In this document: positions 1 through 9,099 of the stretch, piece by piece
Position numbering within the stretch: the first letter of the stretch is position 1
Layout of the letters: the number at the start of each line of letters is the position of its first letter
Assembly (NCBI RefSeq): GCF_902506555.1
Contig: NZ_LR732707.1
Location: forward strand, 1,364,804-1,428,803
DNA from: Sphingorhabdus sp. 109
GTDB taxonomy: Bacteria > Pseudomonadota > Alphaproteobacteria > Sphingomonadales > Sphingomonadaceae
Reading direction: 5' to 3'
Length of the DNA stretch: 64,000 nucleotides
Translations under genes and position numbers: made by a program
Notes under the pieces: model-generated
Databases searched by the model: none
What the model was told of the DNA's origin: nothing
The model's input: only the letters and a program-made list of their open reading frames with translations

Positions 1-92
1 CACTTGGTGATCGTTGATGTGTCGACCTGGCATTGAACAACTTCCCTTTTGGACGAGAGAAGTCGTTCCTTACACGATCGGCCATGATCACC

Positions 93-200
93 GACGGCGC
101 GGTCCCTAAAGATCGCGCCGTCACCTTTGAGGATGTTGCCTGCGGGCTACGCCCGCAGGCAACATCCTCAAAGGTGAGTTCTTATCCTGATTGACGGCGC
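93..200. repeat. Nested inverted repeats (27-bp perfect hairpin)
   Basis: A perfect 27-bp inverted repeat (121-147 with 151-177) has a 3-base loop, TAC. It overlaps by two bases a 9-bp repeat (93-101 with 114-122). The sequence GACGGCGC recurs at 193-200, so 115-122 could pair either with 93-100 or with 193-200, enclosing the long hairpin. No clear U-run follows, so a standard terminator is not obvious. It lies inside the integrative element, just upstream of the small gene at 234. Confidence 0.75.
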
Positions 201-233
201 TTTTTCACCTAGATTGTCGCGCGACACTTGATC

Positions 234-443
234 ATGAACCATTCAAACTCAAACCGCCTTCGGCTGACTGGCAAACTCATCAAAGGGGACCGCCGACATG
301 TCCTGCAATGTGATGATAAAAGCGTTTGGAAACTGGATTTTCAAGACAATGAAGTTCCCGAAGATAATCACATGGTATTGGTTGAGGGTGTGAAAACTGG
401 AGTTGACTCCATTGCGGTTGATTGGGTTGGTGAAACAAAATAA
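234..443 (+). CDS. DUF5818-like small protein
   Basis: A 69-residue protein of unknown function. It has an N-terminal RLRLTGKL segment, a central WKLDF strand and a C-terminal VEGVKTG...DVAW-like strand, a compact beta pattern resembling the DUF5818 family common in sphingomonads. I chose the ATG at 234 over the TTG at 228. It ends just before the 3' end of the convergent integrase gene, so it is probably cargo of the integrative element. The family assignment is from memory of the pattern only. Confidence 0.6.
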   Translation: MNHSNSNRLRLTGKLIKGDRRHVLQCDDKSVWKLDFQDNEVPEDNHMVLVEGVKTGVDSIAVDWVGETK

Positions 444-444
444 C

Positions 445-1644
445 CTATTGTCGGCTGCAGTCACAGATACGAACAAGATCATCAGACCAAAGTTGCAACG
501 CCTCGCGTTTTTCATTCATCCAGTTATATCGTTGGTAAACTTTGACGATACCAGCCTGAGAACCGCTAACGTGATTGAGAATTGCCTCAGTCACTTCCAA
601 CCTTACTCCCAGCCGCTGCAGGTTTGTAGCAACAGTCCGCCGGATGTCATGTAATGTCCAATGCAGAACGGGACGTTGCAAGTCAGATTGAACGTCGGCC
701 CTCAACCGTCGCAACAATTTGGATATACCTGATGCACTAGTTTTTGGATTTGTCGCAGAAGGAAACAGCTTGCTGCTACCATCAGTAACCAGGCAACCTG
801 AAACGACACGGCAAGCTTCTTCGGAAAGTGGAATGATAACAGCGTTGTTATTTTTTGCGCTCGACGCAGGTAAGTTCCAGACTTTTTCTTCTAAATCAAA
901 CTCCGCACGTTCAGCTCCAAATACTTCGCTTCGCCGTGCAGCGGTGAACAGCATGAGTTTCAAACTATGCTGCCAAGGAAACGGCTGATTTTCAACAGCC
1001 TTCCAAAGGCTTTTCAATTCTTCATTCGACAAAACCCTATCACGAGGTTTCGGTGCTGGTGGTCTGCTTGCTGCTGTTACTGGGTTGTACGCTAGAGTTT
1101 CTACTCGTGGTAAAACCCAATTGAAAAACACTGACATTTGCGCAGCAACAAGCCGGGCCATTACCGGCGCAGAACGCTCGCCATAAGCGATGCCATCAAT
1201 TAACCGAGTAACATCCGTGCGCGTTATGGCGTCCACCGGACGACCGCCAAGCTCCGGTAAAACGTACTTTTTGAATATGCGCCGTATTTCTTTTGCAGAT
1301 CGCTTGTTCTCAACGCGCTGCTGATCGTAAGTACTCCACAGTGCGGAAACCGTTTTGTTCGATCGTTTATCAGGCTTCGCCAGCTTCCGGCCGCTCTCAA
1401 TGTCAGCACAAGCCTGGAGCGCTTTCTGCCTAGCCTTAGCCAGACCAATCCCGGGATAGTCTCCCAGAGTGATCTTTCTGAACTTTCCAGCAACCCGTTT
1501 TCGAACAATCCAACGACATTTACCTGTCGATCCTTTTACAAATCTCAACCCAACACAATCACTATCTGCGAGCTCCACTCGTCCTCGCAATGGTGTTTTC
1601 ACCGCTTTTAATTTAGCATCAGTAAGCTTTATTTGATTTGGCAT
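445..1644 (-). CDS. Tyrosine recombinase / integrase (P4 type, DUF4102)
   Basis: A 399-residue site-specific recombinase that would integrate and excise a mobile element at a tRNA gene. The N-terminal about 90 residues match the DUF4102 arm-binding domain of P4-type integrases (LTDAKLKAVKTP, ITLGDYPGIGLAKAR). A central SAM-like core-binding domain follows. The C-terminal catalytic domain shows TAARRSEV (first Arg), LHDIRRTVATNL (HxxR) and a terminal Tyr in VKVYQRYN. Length is normal for the family. The start lies about 150 bp from the tRNA-Lys fragment at 1796, the usual integrase-next-to-att arrangement. The gene is less GC-rich than the chromosome to its right, consistent with transfer. Confidence 0.93.
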   Translation of the reverse strand: MPNQIKLTDAKLKAVKTPLRGRVELADSDCVGLRFVKGSTGKCRWIVRKRVAGKFRKITLGDYPGIGLAKARQKALQACADIESGRKLAKPDKRSNKTVSALWSTYDQQRVENKRSAKEIRRIFKKYVLPELGGRPVDAITRTDVTRLIDGIAYGERSAPVMARLVAAQMSVFFNWVLPRVETLAYNPVTAASRPPAPKPRDRVLSNEELKSLWKAVENQPFPWQHSLKLMLFTAARRSEVFGAERAEFDLEEKVWNLPASSAKNNNAVIIPLSEEACRVVSGCLVTDGSSKLFPSATNPKTSASGISKLLRRLRADVQSDLQRPVLHWTLHDIRRTVATNLQRLGVRLEVTEAILNHVSGSQAGIVKVYQRYNWMNEKREALQLWSDDLVRICDCSRQ

Positions 1645-1795
1645 TTTGGCCTCTTAAAAACGTGCTACCCGGGTAGCGTTTCGAGAGGATACTATGGGAT
1701 TGGCTGGAACATATCAAGAACATTATTTTTCTATTATCTAATTATTTCAGACGTTTAGGGAATATGTGGGATATCAAAATATCGGCTTAAAAAAA

Positions 1796-1840
1796 CTTTT
1801 AATCAGTAGGTCGCTGGTTCGAACCCAGCAGGGCTCACCA
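1796..1840 (+). other. tRNA-Lys(TTT) 3' fragment: attachment site (att)
   Basis: These 45 bases read as the 3' part of tRNA-Lys from the anticodon loop (CTTTTAA) to the CCA: variable loop, T-arm GCTGG-TTCGAAC-CCAGC, acceptor strand AGGGCTC, discriminator A and CCA. The 5' half (expected GAGCCCT...) is absent; an A-run precedes instead. This is the duplicated att core left by a P4-type integrase. The intact tRNA-Lys should lie at the other end of the element, left of the window. Confidence 0.85.
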
Positions 1841-2663
1841 CTTTTATCTATATAGATTAGTGTGTTGGACAGGCTTTAAACTGCTTGCGACATTCAATGG
1901 CGCGGTCCAGAACCGAATAAGCGTCCCGATCTGCGCCCAGCGCACAACATCCCCGATATCTTCTGTAAGAGCGCGGTGGATTTCGCGCGCCTCGCTTGCT
2001 TATCCGGGAGGGAAGGGTCAGGGATTGGCAGAGCGCTTCGATTGCCAGAGTGTTGTGGGCAGCCCTTGTTAGATCTTGGCGATGCAAAGCGAATCCAGTT
2101 CTCGAACCATTGAGTTGGTTGATCGGCGATGAAGAAGGCCGAGGTTACCCAAACGGAAACTCTAGAGGACAAGGATGTTACGGGGGCACGCACTCACACA
2201 GGATCCTGGGGCACCTCGCGGTCCTTGGGAAACAGCTTCGACGTCGGCATCAAAACGAGCAGCCCTGCCCATTCAGGGCCGACTCCACATATCCGAGTTG
2301 ACCAAAGCCGACACTCCCGCGTGACCCCACGGCGTGCGATGGTTAGAACAAGGTTCTGGTCAACGAGAGATCAAGAGCCTCCGAGGGGACGCCAATCCGG
2401 GTCGCGATGCGAAAAACATGCTCAGGAAACGTTCCCGGGAAAATCGGCAAGCGACATAGTCCATGCGACATCTTTATCTTTCCTTTGCCGAACAGGCTTG
2501 CGCATAATGTCCCGGTTTCGCCAATCTTCGTTTTGTCGAAATACGGCCGCTTTCAGGCATGTGTCACACAAGCCTGAGCGCGACGCTGAATAAGGGGCAG
2601 GTCGAAGTTGCATTTGCCGGGGGAATTCGGCAAGAGGCTGGGCATTTACGGAACGGTTTCCCA
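1841..2663. other. Intergenic region without a convincing gene
   Basis: The 820 bases between the attachment site and the acyltransferase contain several open frames on both strands. None has a clear ribosome-binding site, a family motif or coding-like composition. The minus strand around 1857-2190 reads like frameshifted, decayed coding sequence, since short plausible stretches occur in two frames. I could not identify a parent family. It may be scar material beside the integration site. Confidence 0.5.
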
Positions 2664-4604
2664 ATGCATAGCTCAGGACATAAACTTACCTATCGCCCGG
2701 AAATCGACGGTATGCGCTGCATCGCGGTTGCGGCTGTTCTGATTTATCACCTGAAGATAACGGTTGCAGGAACTTCTATTCTGCCAGGGGGCTTTCTTGG
2801 CGTTGATTTGTTCTTTGTTCTTTCTGGCTTTCTGATTACCAAAATCCTTCTGGAAGAATTGCAAACGCGGGGCAGGATCGGCTTTGGCCGGTTCTATGCG
2901 CGGCGCGCGCGACGTATTCTCCCTCCCCTGCTATTGGTCATGCTGGTCAGCGTTCCGGTGGCCTTGGCCGTTTTGCTTCCGAGCGAGCTAAGCCGTTTCG
3001 GCATGTCGCTGCTCACCAATCTATTCTTCGTCAGCAACCTTTTCTGGGCAGATCAGCTTGGCAGCTATGGAGCGCAGTCGAGTCTGCTGCAACCGTTCCT
3101 GCATACCTGGAGCCTTGCGATCGAAGAGCAGTTCTACCTTCTTTTCCCTTTGGCTCTGTTTGGTTTGTTCAAAATCGGTAGACGAAATGCGATCTGGATC
3201 GGTATCGTTGCCATGGCCCTTATCAGTCTTGTCATCGCTCATCTGACCACACTCCATCGGGCAGACCTGTCCTTTTTCTCGCCGGCTAGTCGGGCGTGGG
3301 AATTGCTTGCCGGCTCCGGGCTGGCATATCTGTCCCAAAAACGACCGGATGCTCTGCGCACAAGGCGGTTCGCGGGCTTTGTTCCCCTCTTTTCTCTTAT
3401 CGTTATCATCGGCTATTTCGTCGCCTTTCACTTTGGCCAACACGCACATCCTGGCCTACCCACTTTGCCTTTCATCTTGGCATGCTGTGGGCTTTTGTGG
3501 TTTGCTCAGCCGGGTGAGCCGGTGACGAAAGTGCTATCCACCACTCCCTTCGTGTTCATCGGGAAGCTCTCTTATTCAATTTACCTTTGGCATTTTCCTG
3601 TGTTTGCCTTCGGTCGGCTGACCAACCTGGACGGCGTGACCGCAGCGGACCACGCGCTCTGGATTGTTGTCACCCTCGCCCTCTCGGCTGCGGGCTACTA
3701 TGCGGTCGAAAAGCCGTTTCGCTTTCGCATACCGGGTCGGGCCTTCGTGGCGACGACATGCATGGCCACTCTCGCAATCGCGATTTTTGCCGGGCTAAGC
3801 AGTTTCACCGATATGCTGTCGCAGCATCGGCTTGCCAAGCTCGACGCGCTCTATCAGGATAACACTTACGACAACGAAGTGCTGCAAAAGCAATCTTGGT
3901 CCATCCTGAAGGGTTTGTATCAAAATTCTAGTGAAGGCGAACCACTGGCCCATGTGGCGTCACGCCACGAGAAAGAGGATCTTTGGTTCAAAGATACAGG
4001 CGGTCCGAAGATATTGGTTGTCGGAAATTCCCACAGCAAGGATTTCTTCAATGGCCTGTACCTGAACGCAAATGGGTATGAAGTCGCGCGCTATGGCCTT
4101 CGCAGCAATTTTGCCAAGTCCGACGTGGAGGCACTGTTCGCTTCGCCGAACTTTGCCGCAGCCGATCTTGTCATGGTCGCGACAAAATATGATTCCACCA
4201 AGATCGCGAAACTGACCGCCGCCCTTCAGGGCATGCGCGCGCGGGAAAAAAGGGTTCTGCTGATTGGAAACACGGCAGAGTTTGAATCACCCGGGGTGCT
4301 GCCAATATTCGACTGGTACTTGCGGCGTTCCGGGGATCACGCAAGCCTTGAGAAACTGAATGCGCTTGCTCCGCGCTATGAGGTTGCCAGCGTCGCGCCG
4401 CTCAATGTGACTTTGCGTAATCTTGCCCAGCAACTGGATATCCGGTTTGTCTCGCGCAGGGATTTGGTGTGTGACGATGCGGTCGGGTCTTGTCATCTGA
4501 TCACGCCTGATGGGAAAAAGGCGATGTTTGACGGGCATCACTGGACGTTGGACGGCGCGCGCTACTTTGTCCGGCGCGCCCTTGAACAAGGCCTTTTGGA
4601 GTAG
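2664..4604 (+). CDS. Acyltransferase 3 / SGNH fusion (OafA-like O-acetyltransferase)
   Basis: A membrane O-acyltransferase of about 646 residues that would acetylate surface polysaccharide. The N-terminal half is the acyltransferase-3 domain: YRPEIDGMRCIAVAAVLIYH near the start, then FLGVDLFFVLSGFLIT and about ten hydrophobic helices. The C-terminal 250 residues form a periplasmic SGNH esterase-like domain, with VVGNSHSKDF as the nucleophile block and DGHHWTLDGA as the Asp-His block. I chose the ATG at 2664 because the conserved domain begins a few residues later; the upstream open frame to 2559 has no homologous character. No strong ribosome-binding site is seen. Its acceptor is unknown; O-antigen or the exopolysaccharide at 19-30 kb are candidates. 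Confidence 0.9.
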   Translation: MHSSGHKLTYRPEIDGMRCIAVAAVLIYHLKITVAGTSILPGGFLGVDLFFVLSGFLITKILLEELQTRGRIGFGRFYARRARRILPPLLLVMLVSVPVALAVLLPSELSRFGMSLLTNLFFVSNLFWADQLGSYGAQSSLLQPFLHTWSLAIEEQFYLLFPLALFGLFKIGRRNAIWIGIVAMALISLVIAHLTTLHRADLSFFSPASRAWELLAGSGLAYLSQKRPDALRTRRFAGFVPLFSLIVIIGYFVAFHFGQHAHPGLPTLPFILACCGLLWFAQPGEPVTKVLSTTPFVFIGKLSYSIYLWHFPVFAFGRLTNLDGVTAADHALWIVVTLALSAAGYYAVEKPFRFRIPGRAFVATTCMATLAIAIFAGLSSFTDMLSQHRLAKLDALYQDNTYDNEVLQKQSWSILKGLYQNSSEGEPLAHVASRHEKEDLWFKDTGGPKILVVGNSHSKDFFNGLYLNANGYEVARYGLRSNFAKSDVEALFASPNFAAADLVMVATKYDSTKIAKLTAALQGMRAREKRVLLIGNTAEFESPGVLPIFDWYLRRSGDHASLEKLNALAPRYEVASVAPLNVTLRNLAQQLDIRFVSRRDLVCDDAVGSCHLITPDGKKAMFDGHHWTLDGARYFVRRALEQGLLE

Positions 4605-4891
4605 CCCGCCTCCGTCGCGGGTTGACGACCGGGGCGGGGTATTGTTCTAGCCTGCGGCTAATGATCCGGTGACGGGCGCTGTGGCGCGCCGTAATTTGTG
4701 CCTTTGCTGTTCTCTTGCGAGCGAACTCCATATCAAGCTCGTCCCGCTTCGGAGAGCGAAGATGCCCAGAACGAACCCGATCAAAGCCTTGGCTCGACGA
4801 CAAAATGGCCATCCTGCAGATTGAATCTGCTACGAATAGAATGACCGCAACCGGGCCGGCCAGCCCGATGCACGGCGGCTAATTCTGTTAT
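4605..4891. other. Convergent intergenic region
   Basis: It lies between the convergent acyltransferase and M24 peptidase genes. There are short GC-rich inverted repeats just after 4604 but no U-tract, and no gene I can support. Confidence 0.4.
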
Positions 4892-6202
4892 TCAGGCAAT
4901 GATGATCTGGTTGCCGGTATCGTGGATCGCCTCGCTTCCCGATTCCGTGATCAGCACCAGGTCCTCGAGGTGAGCGGTGCCGGCAGAACCGCTTTCCAAC
5001 AACGGGCAATCGACGCTGATGATCATACCGGGCTGGAGCACCAGGTCCAGCGCCGAGCCATCGCTATCAAATTCGGGATGTTCCGTGTGCGCCAGTCCCA
5101 CGCAATGGGGATTGAACGGAACCTGGATGCTGCTTCCCAGCTTGCGTAACACCGCCTGCCCCTGCACGCGAATGTCGGAAAAACGCATACCCGGCTTCAG
5201 CCCGTTACGCACTTCATCCCATGCGGTGCCGATAGTTTTAACCTTGCGGATCATATGGGACGCAGGTTCGCCGATGAAAACAGTGCGGCCATAATCGCCA
5301 TGATAGCCGGCCCGCGAACTGACCCCGTCGATCAAGATCGCCGTGCCCTCGACAATATCTTCATCATAGGCTTCGTCGATTGCGCCGTTAAGCACCAGAA
5401 ATCCCGGCACATTGCCCAACAGACCGACTTGCGAATTGAAGTGATTGCGGATGTTGCGCAATGTGCCGAGATTGCGGAACTGGCCGGTCGTCTCCAGCGC
5501 GGCTGCAATATTGGCCCGCGATGCCGCCTTCATCAGGCCGATTTCCCGCTCTGTTTTGATCAGGCGGATATGCTTTGCCAGATCCAGGCCGTTGCCTTTC
5601 CGCGCTCCGGGTAGGGATTTCGCGACAAGATTATGCGCGTGAATGGTGTCATATCCAACGATACCGCCTGATAGGTCCACGCCCTCTAGAGCAGCCTTGA
5701 AAGCATCCTCTGTCGATTGATAATAGGGCGCGGCACCCAGTATTTCACGACGCCGGTTCTGTTCTCTGGCGGTCTTGCTCTCCCCTTCGGGCGTGGCCAG
5801 CATGACGGCATCGGCGGCCTCGTCTCCATCCGGCCCGGTCACCAGCATCGGTTCGACACCGGGGGCAAGTCCCTCATCGGCCGACATGAAATAATAAGGG
5901 AACTGGGCTGTGATGAAGCGGATTGGAGCGGACTTGTCTTTGGCGACAACTGCGAAACTCTGGTTCTCAAACCCGAGGCGGTGCATGCCGGATCTGATGC
6001 CGGTAAAATAATAGACATTGACCGGTTGCTCTAGCACCAGCAAAGAAAATCCGAATTTTTCCATCAGCGAGCTTGCCCGGTCCCGGTCAATGCCATCCGG
6101 CGCCGTCATCGGGGGAAGTTTTGCGGGTGCCGCTGCATCAAGACTGGTCGCACCGATCGACGCCGATACGGCGCTCACTGCCAAAAATGTTCTGCGATCC
6201 AT
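4892..6202 (-). CDS. Tat-exported M24 family metallopeptidase (Xaa-Pro peptidase-like)
   Basis: A protein of about 436 residues with the pita-bread fold of M24 aminopeptidases/prolidases. The N-terminus MDRRTFLAVSAVSA is a twin-arginine-type signal, so it probably acts in the periplasm. The five metal ligands can be picked out: Asp in ILIDGVSS, Asp in HGDYGRT, His in GLAHTEHPEF, Glu in VDCPLLESG and Glu in AHLEDLVLI. The start at 6202 is set by a GGAGGA ribosome-binding site about 10 bases upstream; the longer frame to 6235 lacks one and would bury the signal. It follows a TonB-dependent receptor gene on the same strand, so peptide uptake and trimming is plausible but inferred. Confidence 0.88.
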   Translation of the reverse strand: MDRRTFLAVSAVSASIGATSLDAAAPAKLPPMTAPDGIDRDRASSLMEKFGFSLLVLEQPVNVYYFTGIRSGMHRLGFENQSFAVVAKDKSAPIRFITAQFPYYFMSADEGLAPGVEPMLVTGPDGDEAADAVMLATPEGESKTAREQNRRREILGAAPYYQSTEDAFKAALEGVDLSGGIVGYDTIHAHNLVAKSLPGARKGNGLDLAKHIRLIKTEREIGLMKAASRANIAAALETTGQFRNLGTLRNIRNHFNSQVGLLGNVPGFLVLNGAIDEAYDEDIVEGTAILIDGVSSRAGYHGDYGRTVFIGEPASHMIRKVKTIGTAWDEVRNGLKPGMRFSDIRVQGQAVLRKLGSSIQVPFNPHCVGLAHTEHPEFDSDGSALDLVLQPGMIISVDCPLLESGSAGTAHLEDLVLITESGSEAIHDTGNQIIIA

Positions 6203-6393
6203 AAAAGCCGATTCCTCCAATATGATCCGATCCATTGGCCGGTGTGATGGTCCGGTCAGACCGTGTTCAAAGTGACCCTATCGCGGACAGGAACCACCGC
6301 TGACCAGATCTCGCCAACCCGCGATACCGGTTGTCAACTTGGCTCCGCCACCATCCGGACGACCATCGAGCCTTCGAATGGTCATCGGTCGCA

Positions 6394-6431
6394 GACCTCC
6401 GCAAATGGCATATTTGCCCATTGCGGAGGTC
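6394..6431. repeat. Inverted repeat between receptor and peptidase genes
   Basis: The arms GACCTCCGCAA (6394-6404) and TTGCGGAGGTC (6421-6431) are perfect 11-bp complements, extended by ATGG/CCA. It lies 82 bases downstream of the receptor stop and about 190 upstream of the peptidase start, with no U-run. It could be an operator, an RNA processing hairpin or a factor-assisted terminator. The rest of 6203-6512 holds no gene I can support. Confidence 0.6.
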
Positions 6432-6512
6432 AATTCGGGCTGCACGATGTTCGTCATATGATGTTGATCATGCACTTTATCGGCACCCCGGTCTAACGCA
6501 AATCGAACGATT

Positions 6513-8711
6513 CTACATCGCGAAGGACAGGCTCGCGAGGAATGTCCGTGGTTTCAGGATGGTAAAACCGGGACTGGTCGTTCCCGTAAAACCGGCAACA
6601 TAAGTAGCTTCATCGGTCAGGTTATCGACCTGGAACTTCAGCTCCCAGCGCCGGTCATCCGTAGCAATGGCCGCAAAAGCGTTGGATCGGAAATAGGCCT
6701 TCGTCTCGATCGCATTGGTAACTTCAGAAAAGGAATCGCCCGTATAGGACCCGTCGATCCCGATGCGCATCACCAGATCGTCATTCAGATTCTCCTCGAA
6801 ATTCATACCGGTCTGAAATGTCCAGTCGGGCACGAGAGGAAGATCGGTACCGCCGGCAGCGGCGGCCTGTGATGTCGGATCAAGAAAGCTGTAGTCTCCG
6901 TCTTGATAACCGACATTTGCAAACAGGTTGAAACCCTCGATCGGAGACAGCGACAATTCGAATTCTACGCCGAATACCGTGGCATCGCCGACATTCTGAA
7001 TGGCAAAAGAACCGGGGCTGATAAGGCTAGATTGCTGCAAGCCCGAAATATCATTGTAGAAAACAGTGATATTGGCGCGTCCGAAGCCGTTCATGAACGT
7101 GCTTTTGAGACCCCCTTCATAGGCCCAAACGCTCTGTGGTTCATAGGCCGTTGCCAATACGGACGGATCAAGGATCGACAGGCCGTTGAAGCCGCCCCCC
7201 TTAAATCCCTTCGAAATGGAGGCGTAGGCAAAAAGATCATCGCTCACTTCGTAATCCAGCCCGATTTTCGGGGTGAAGGAACTGAACTTTTCTCGCAAAG
7301 ACACGGCCGTTCGCGGATTGGGCGTGCCAAAGCCGGATTGGATGCTCGCATCAAAATCCTTATGATCCACACTATATCGCCCGCCCACGGTAATCGTCGC
7401 CCTGTCGGTCACGGCATAATCCACCTGCGCGAACGCGGCGTAGCTTTCGGTCTTGATCGACAGATATGTCGGATCGAGATTATTCAAACCGAAGAGTGGT
7501 ATATCGTCCGTGATCGATTGATCCCCGGTTTCGCGGAAATAAAAGCCGCCGACAATCCAGTTGAGCTTGCCGTCAAGCGCCTCGCCCTGAAGCTGAAGTT
7601 CCTGAGAAAACTGGTCCGCAGTCGACTCCGCACTTCGATCAAACGCAGCCGAATAGACACCCGGGCTGGGTTCAAAACCGCCTGCCAAATCCCATCTCCA
7701 GTCATCTTCGAGGTCGACATATCCTGTGATCGAACGCAAAGTGACATCGCCGAAATCATAAGCTGCGTTGAGCGATACAGCGATGGTTTCCGTCCGTCCG
7801 CTAGATTCCTGGGGATATTCGACAATATAGGGATCGGTGCCGAACCGGGGTGTGATATCATCGGTCGTGACAAAATCGGTACGGCCGGTTGGCACACGCG
7901 GCAGATTGCCGGCGACCGCAATATATCCATCATTTTTATCCCGCGAATAAGTCGCTGAGAGGGTTGCTTCAAACGGACCGTCTTGAAACGCCAGTTTGCC
8001 GCGAACAGCGATATTTTCTTCTTTGCCGATATCCTCGCCGGTGGCGCGATTGTAGATATAACCTTCGCCCACATCGCGGTAGAGGACTGACACCGAAGCG
8101 CCCATTGTATCAGTCAGCCCCGTGCCGACTGATGCGGTTGCCTTCACTTCGTCATAGCTGCCGTATCCGATGGAACCATTGACCCACTCATCCGAGGCGG
8201 ACGGTGTGCGCGTAATGATCTTCAGCGCGCCGGAAAAATTATTACGCCCGTACAAAGTTCCCTGCGGTCCGCGCAGCACCTCGATCCGCTCGACATCGCC
8301 CAATTGTGAATTGGAACCTTGTAGCCGAGCACGATACACATCGTCGATATATATGCCGACCACCGGTTCGGAAACGATCAGGCCGCCAACTTGTTCAGCC
8401 CCTCCACGCAAACCGATTTGCAGTGTAGAGGGGTTTGCAGTTGCCGGCAGCAGTTGAAGATTGGGGACCGCCCGGGCAAGACCTTGAACATCGACAATGC
8501 CCTGTTGATCGAGCGCGTCGGAATCCAGCGCCGTGATCGTTACCGGTGTTTCCTGCAGATTTTGTTCTCGCCGTTGCGCCGTCACCACGATCACATTTGA
8601 TGATGATGTCTCGGCTTCTTCGGTCTGAATCTGTGCCTGCGCTGCTAAAGGAGCGAATGCGGACAGGATTGTTGTGGCTGTCAATGGTGCGACTATTTTT
8701 TTATGGTTCAT
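6513..8711 (-). CDS. TonB-dependent outer-membrane receptor
   Basis: A 732-residue outer-membrane active transporter. It has an N-terminal signal peptide (cleavage near AAQAQ), a TonB-box-like segment NVIVVTAQRREQ, then a plug domain containing VPNLQLLP, VYIDDVYRAR-type and VERIEVLRGPQGTLYGRN motifs. The C-terminal about 520 residues form the 22-strand barrel, ending in FLASLSFAM with a terminal aromatic signature. Length and sequence style match the iron-complex/oligomer receptor group abundant in sphingomonads. The substrate cannot be told; the downstream M24 peptidase hints at a peptide or modified peptide. Confidence 0.95.
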   Translation of the reverse strand: MNHKKIVAPLTATTILSAFAPLAAQAQIQTEEAETSSSNVIVVTAQRREQNLQETPVTITALDSDALDQQGIVDVQGLARAVPNLQLLPATANPSTLQIGLRGGAEQVGGLIVSEPVVGIYIDDVYRARLQGSNSQLGDVERIEVLRGPQGTLYGRNNFSGALKIITRTPSASDEWVNGSIGYGSYDEVKATASVGTGLTDTMGASVSVLYRDVGEGYIYNRATGEDIGKEENIAVRGKLAFQDGPFEATLSATYSRDKNDGYIAVAGNLPRVPTGRTDFVTTDDITPRFGTDPYIVEYPQESSGRTETIAVSLNAAYDFGDVTLRSITGYVDLEDDWRWDLAGGFEPSPGVYSAAFDRSAESTADQFSQELQLQGEALDGKLNWIVGGFYFRETGDQSITDDIPLFGLNNLDPTYLSIKTESYAAFAQVDYAVTDRATITVGGRYSVDHKDFDASIQSGFGTPNPRTAVSLREKFSSFTPKIGLDYEVSDDLFAYASISKGFKGGGFNGLSILDPSVLATAYEPQSVWAYEGGLKSTFMNGFGRANITVFYNDISGLQQSSLISPGSFAIQNVGDATVFGVEFELSLSPIEGFNLFANVGYQDGDYSFLDPTSQAAAAGGTDLPLVPDWTFQTGMNFEENLNDDLVMRIGIDGSYTGDSFSEVTNAIETKAYFRSNAFAAIATDDRRWELKFQVDNLTDEATYVAGFTGTTSPGFTILKPRTFLASLSFAM

Positions 8712-9099
8712 ATCGATGTCCTTTTATCCCTGATATCCTTGCCCATCAAAATATGAAGGCCGATTCCGATTGATATCACCGCGTTGAAGTCTATCCGACA
8801 GGCGGGTAGAGAGCCCTCATTAGGCCTGGATTCCCGTGGAATTCTGCATTGTAAACGGGAATCAGCGCCCCGTTCCCGATTGTAAAAACGCGTATCGAGG
8901 GGAGACCGATCCTGCCGATATTCGAAGAAAGCGGCTGCGCCGACGCATATCAGAAGCGGGCGTGGTCCCTGCGCTATCCGACCCGGTAGAATTGCCGTCT
9001 GCAGCGCCAAAGAGGATATCTCGATGCGGACAACCCGGCAGTACCTGGCCGGAATTGAACAAACGCAATAATGTTAGCGCAGGCGCCATAGTCCGGGAT
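8712..9099. other. Intergenic region upstream of the TonB receptor
   Basis: 388 bases between the receptor start and the YihY gene end. It presumably carries the receptor promoter. Open frames here on both strands run into the yihY coding region and look like shadows. I see no RNA gene or repeat. Confidence 0.4.

Noticed and set aside
2129-2593. A 154-codon open frame near the attachment site
   Set aside because: No ribosome-binding site, low-complexity basic composition and no family resemblance.
6903-7958. A 351-codon plus-strand frame over the TonB receptor
   Set aside because: Shadow of the receptor gene; no recognisable domains.
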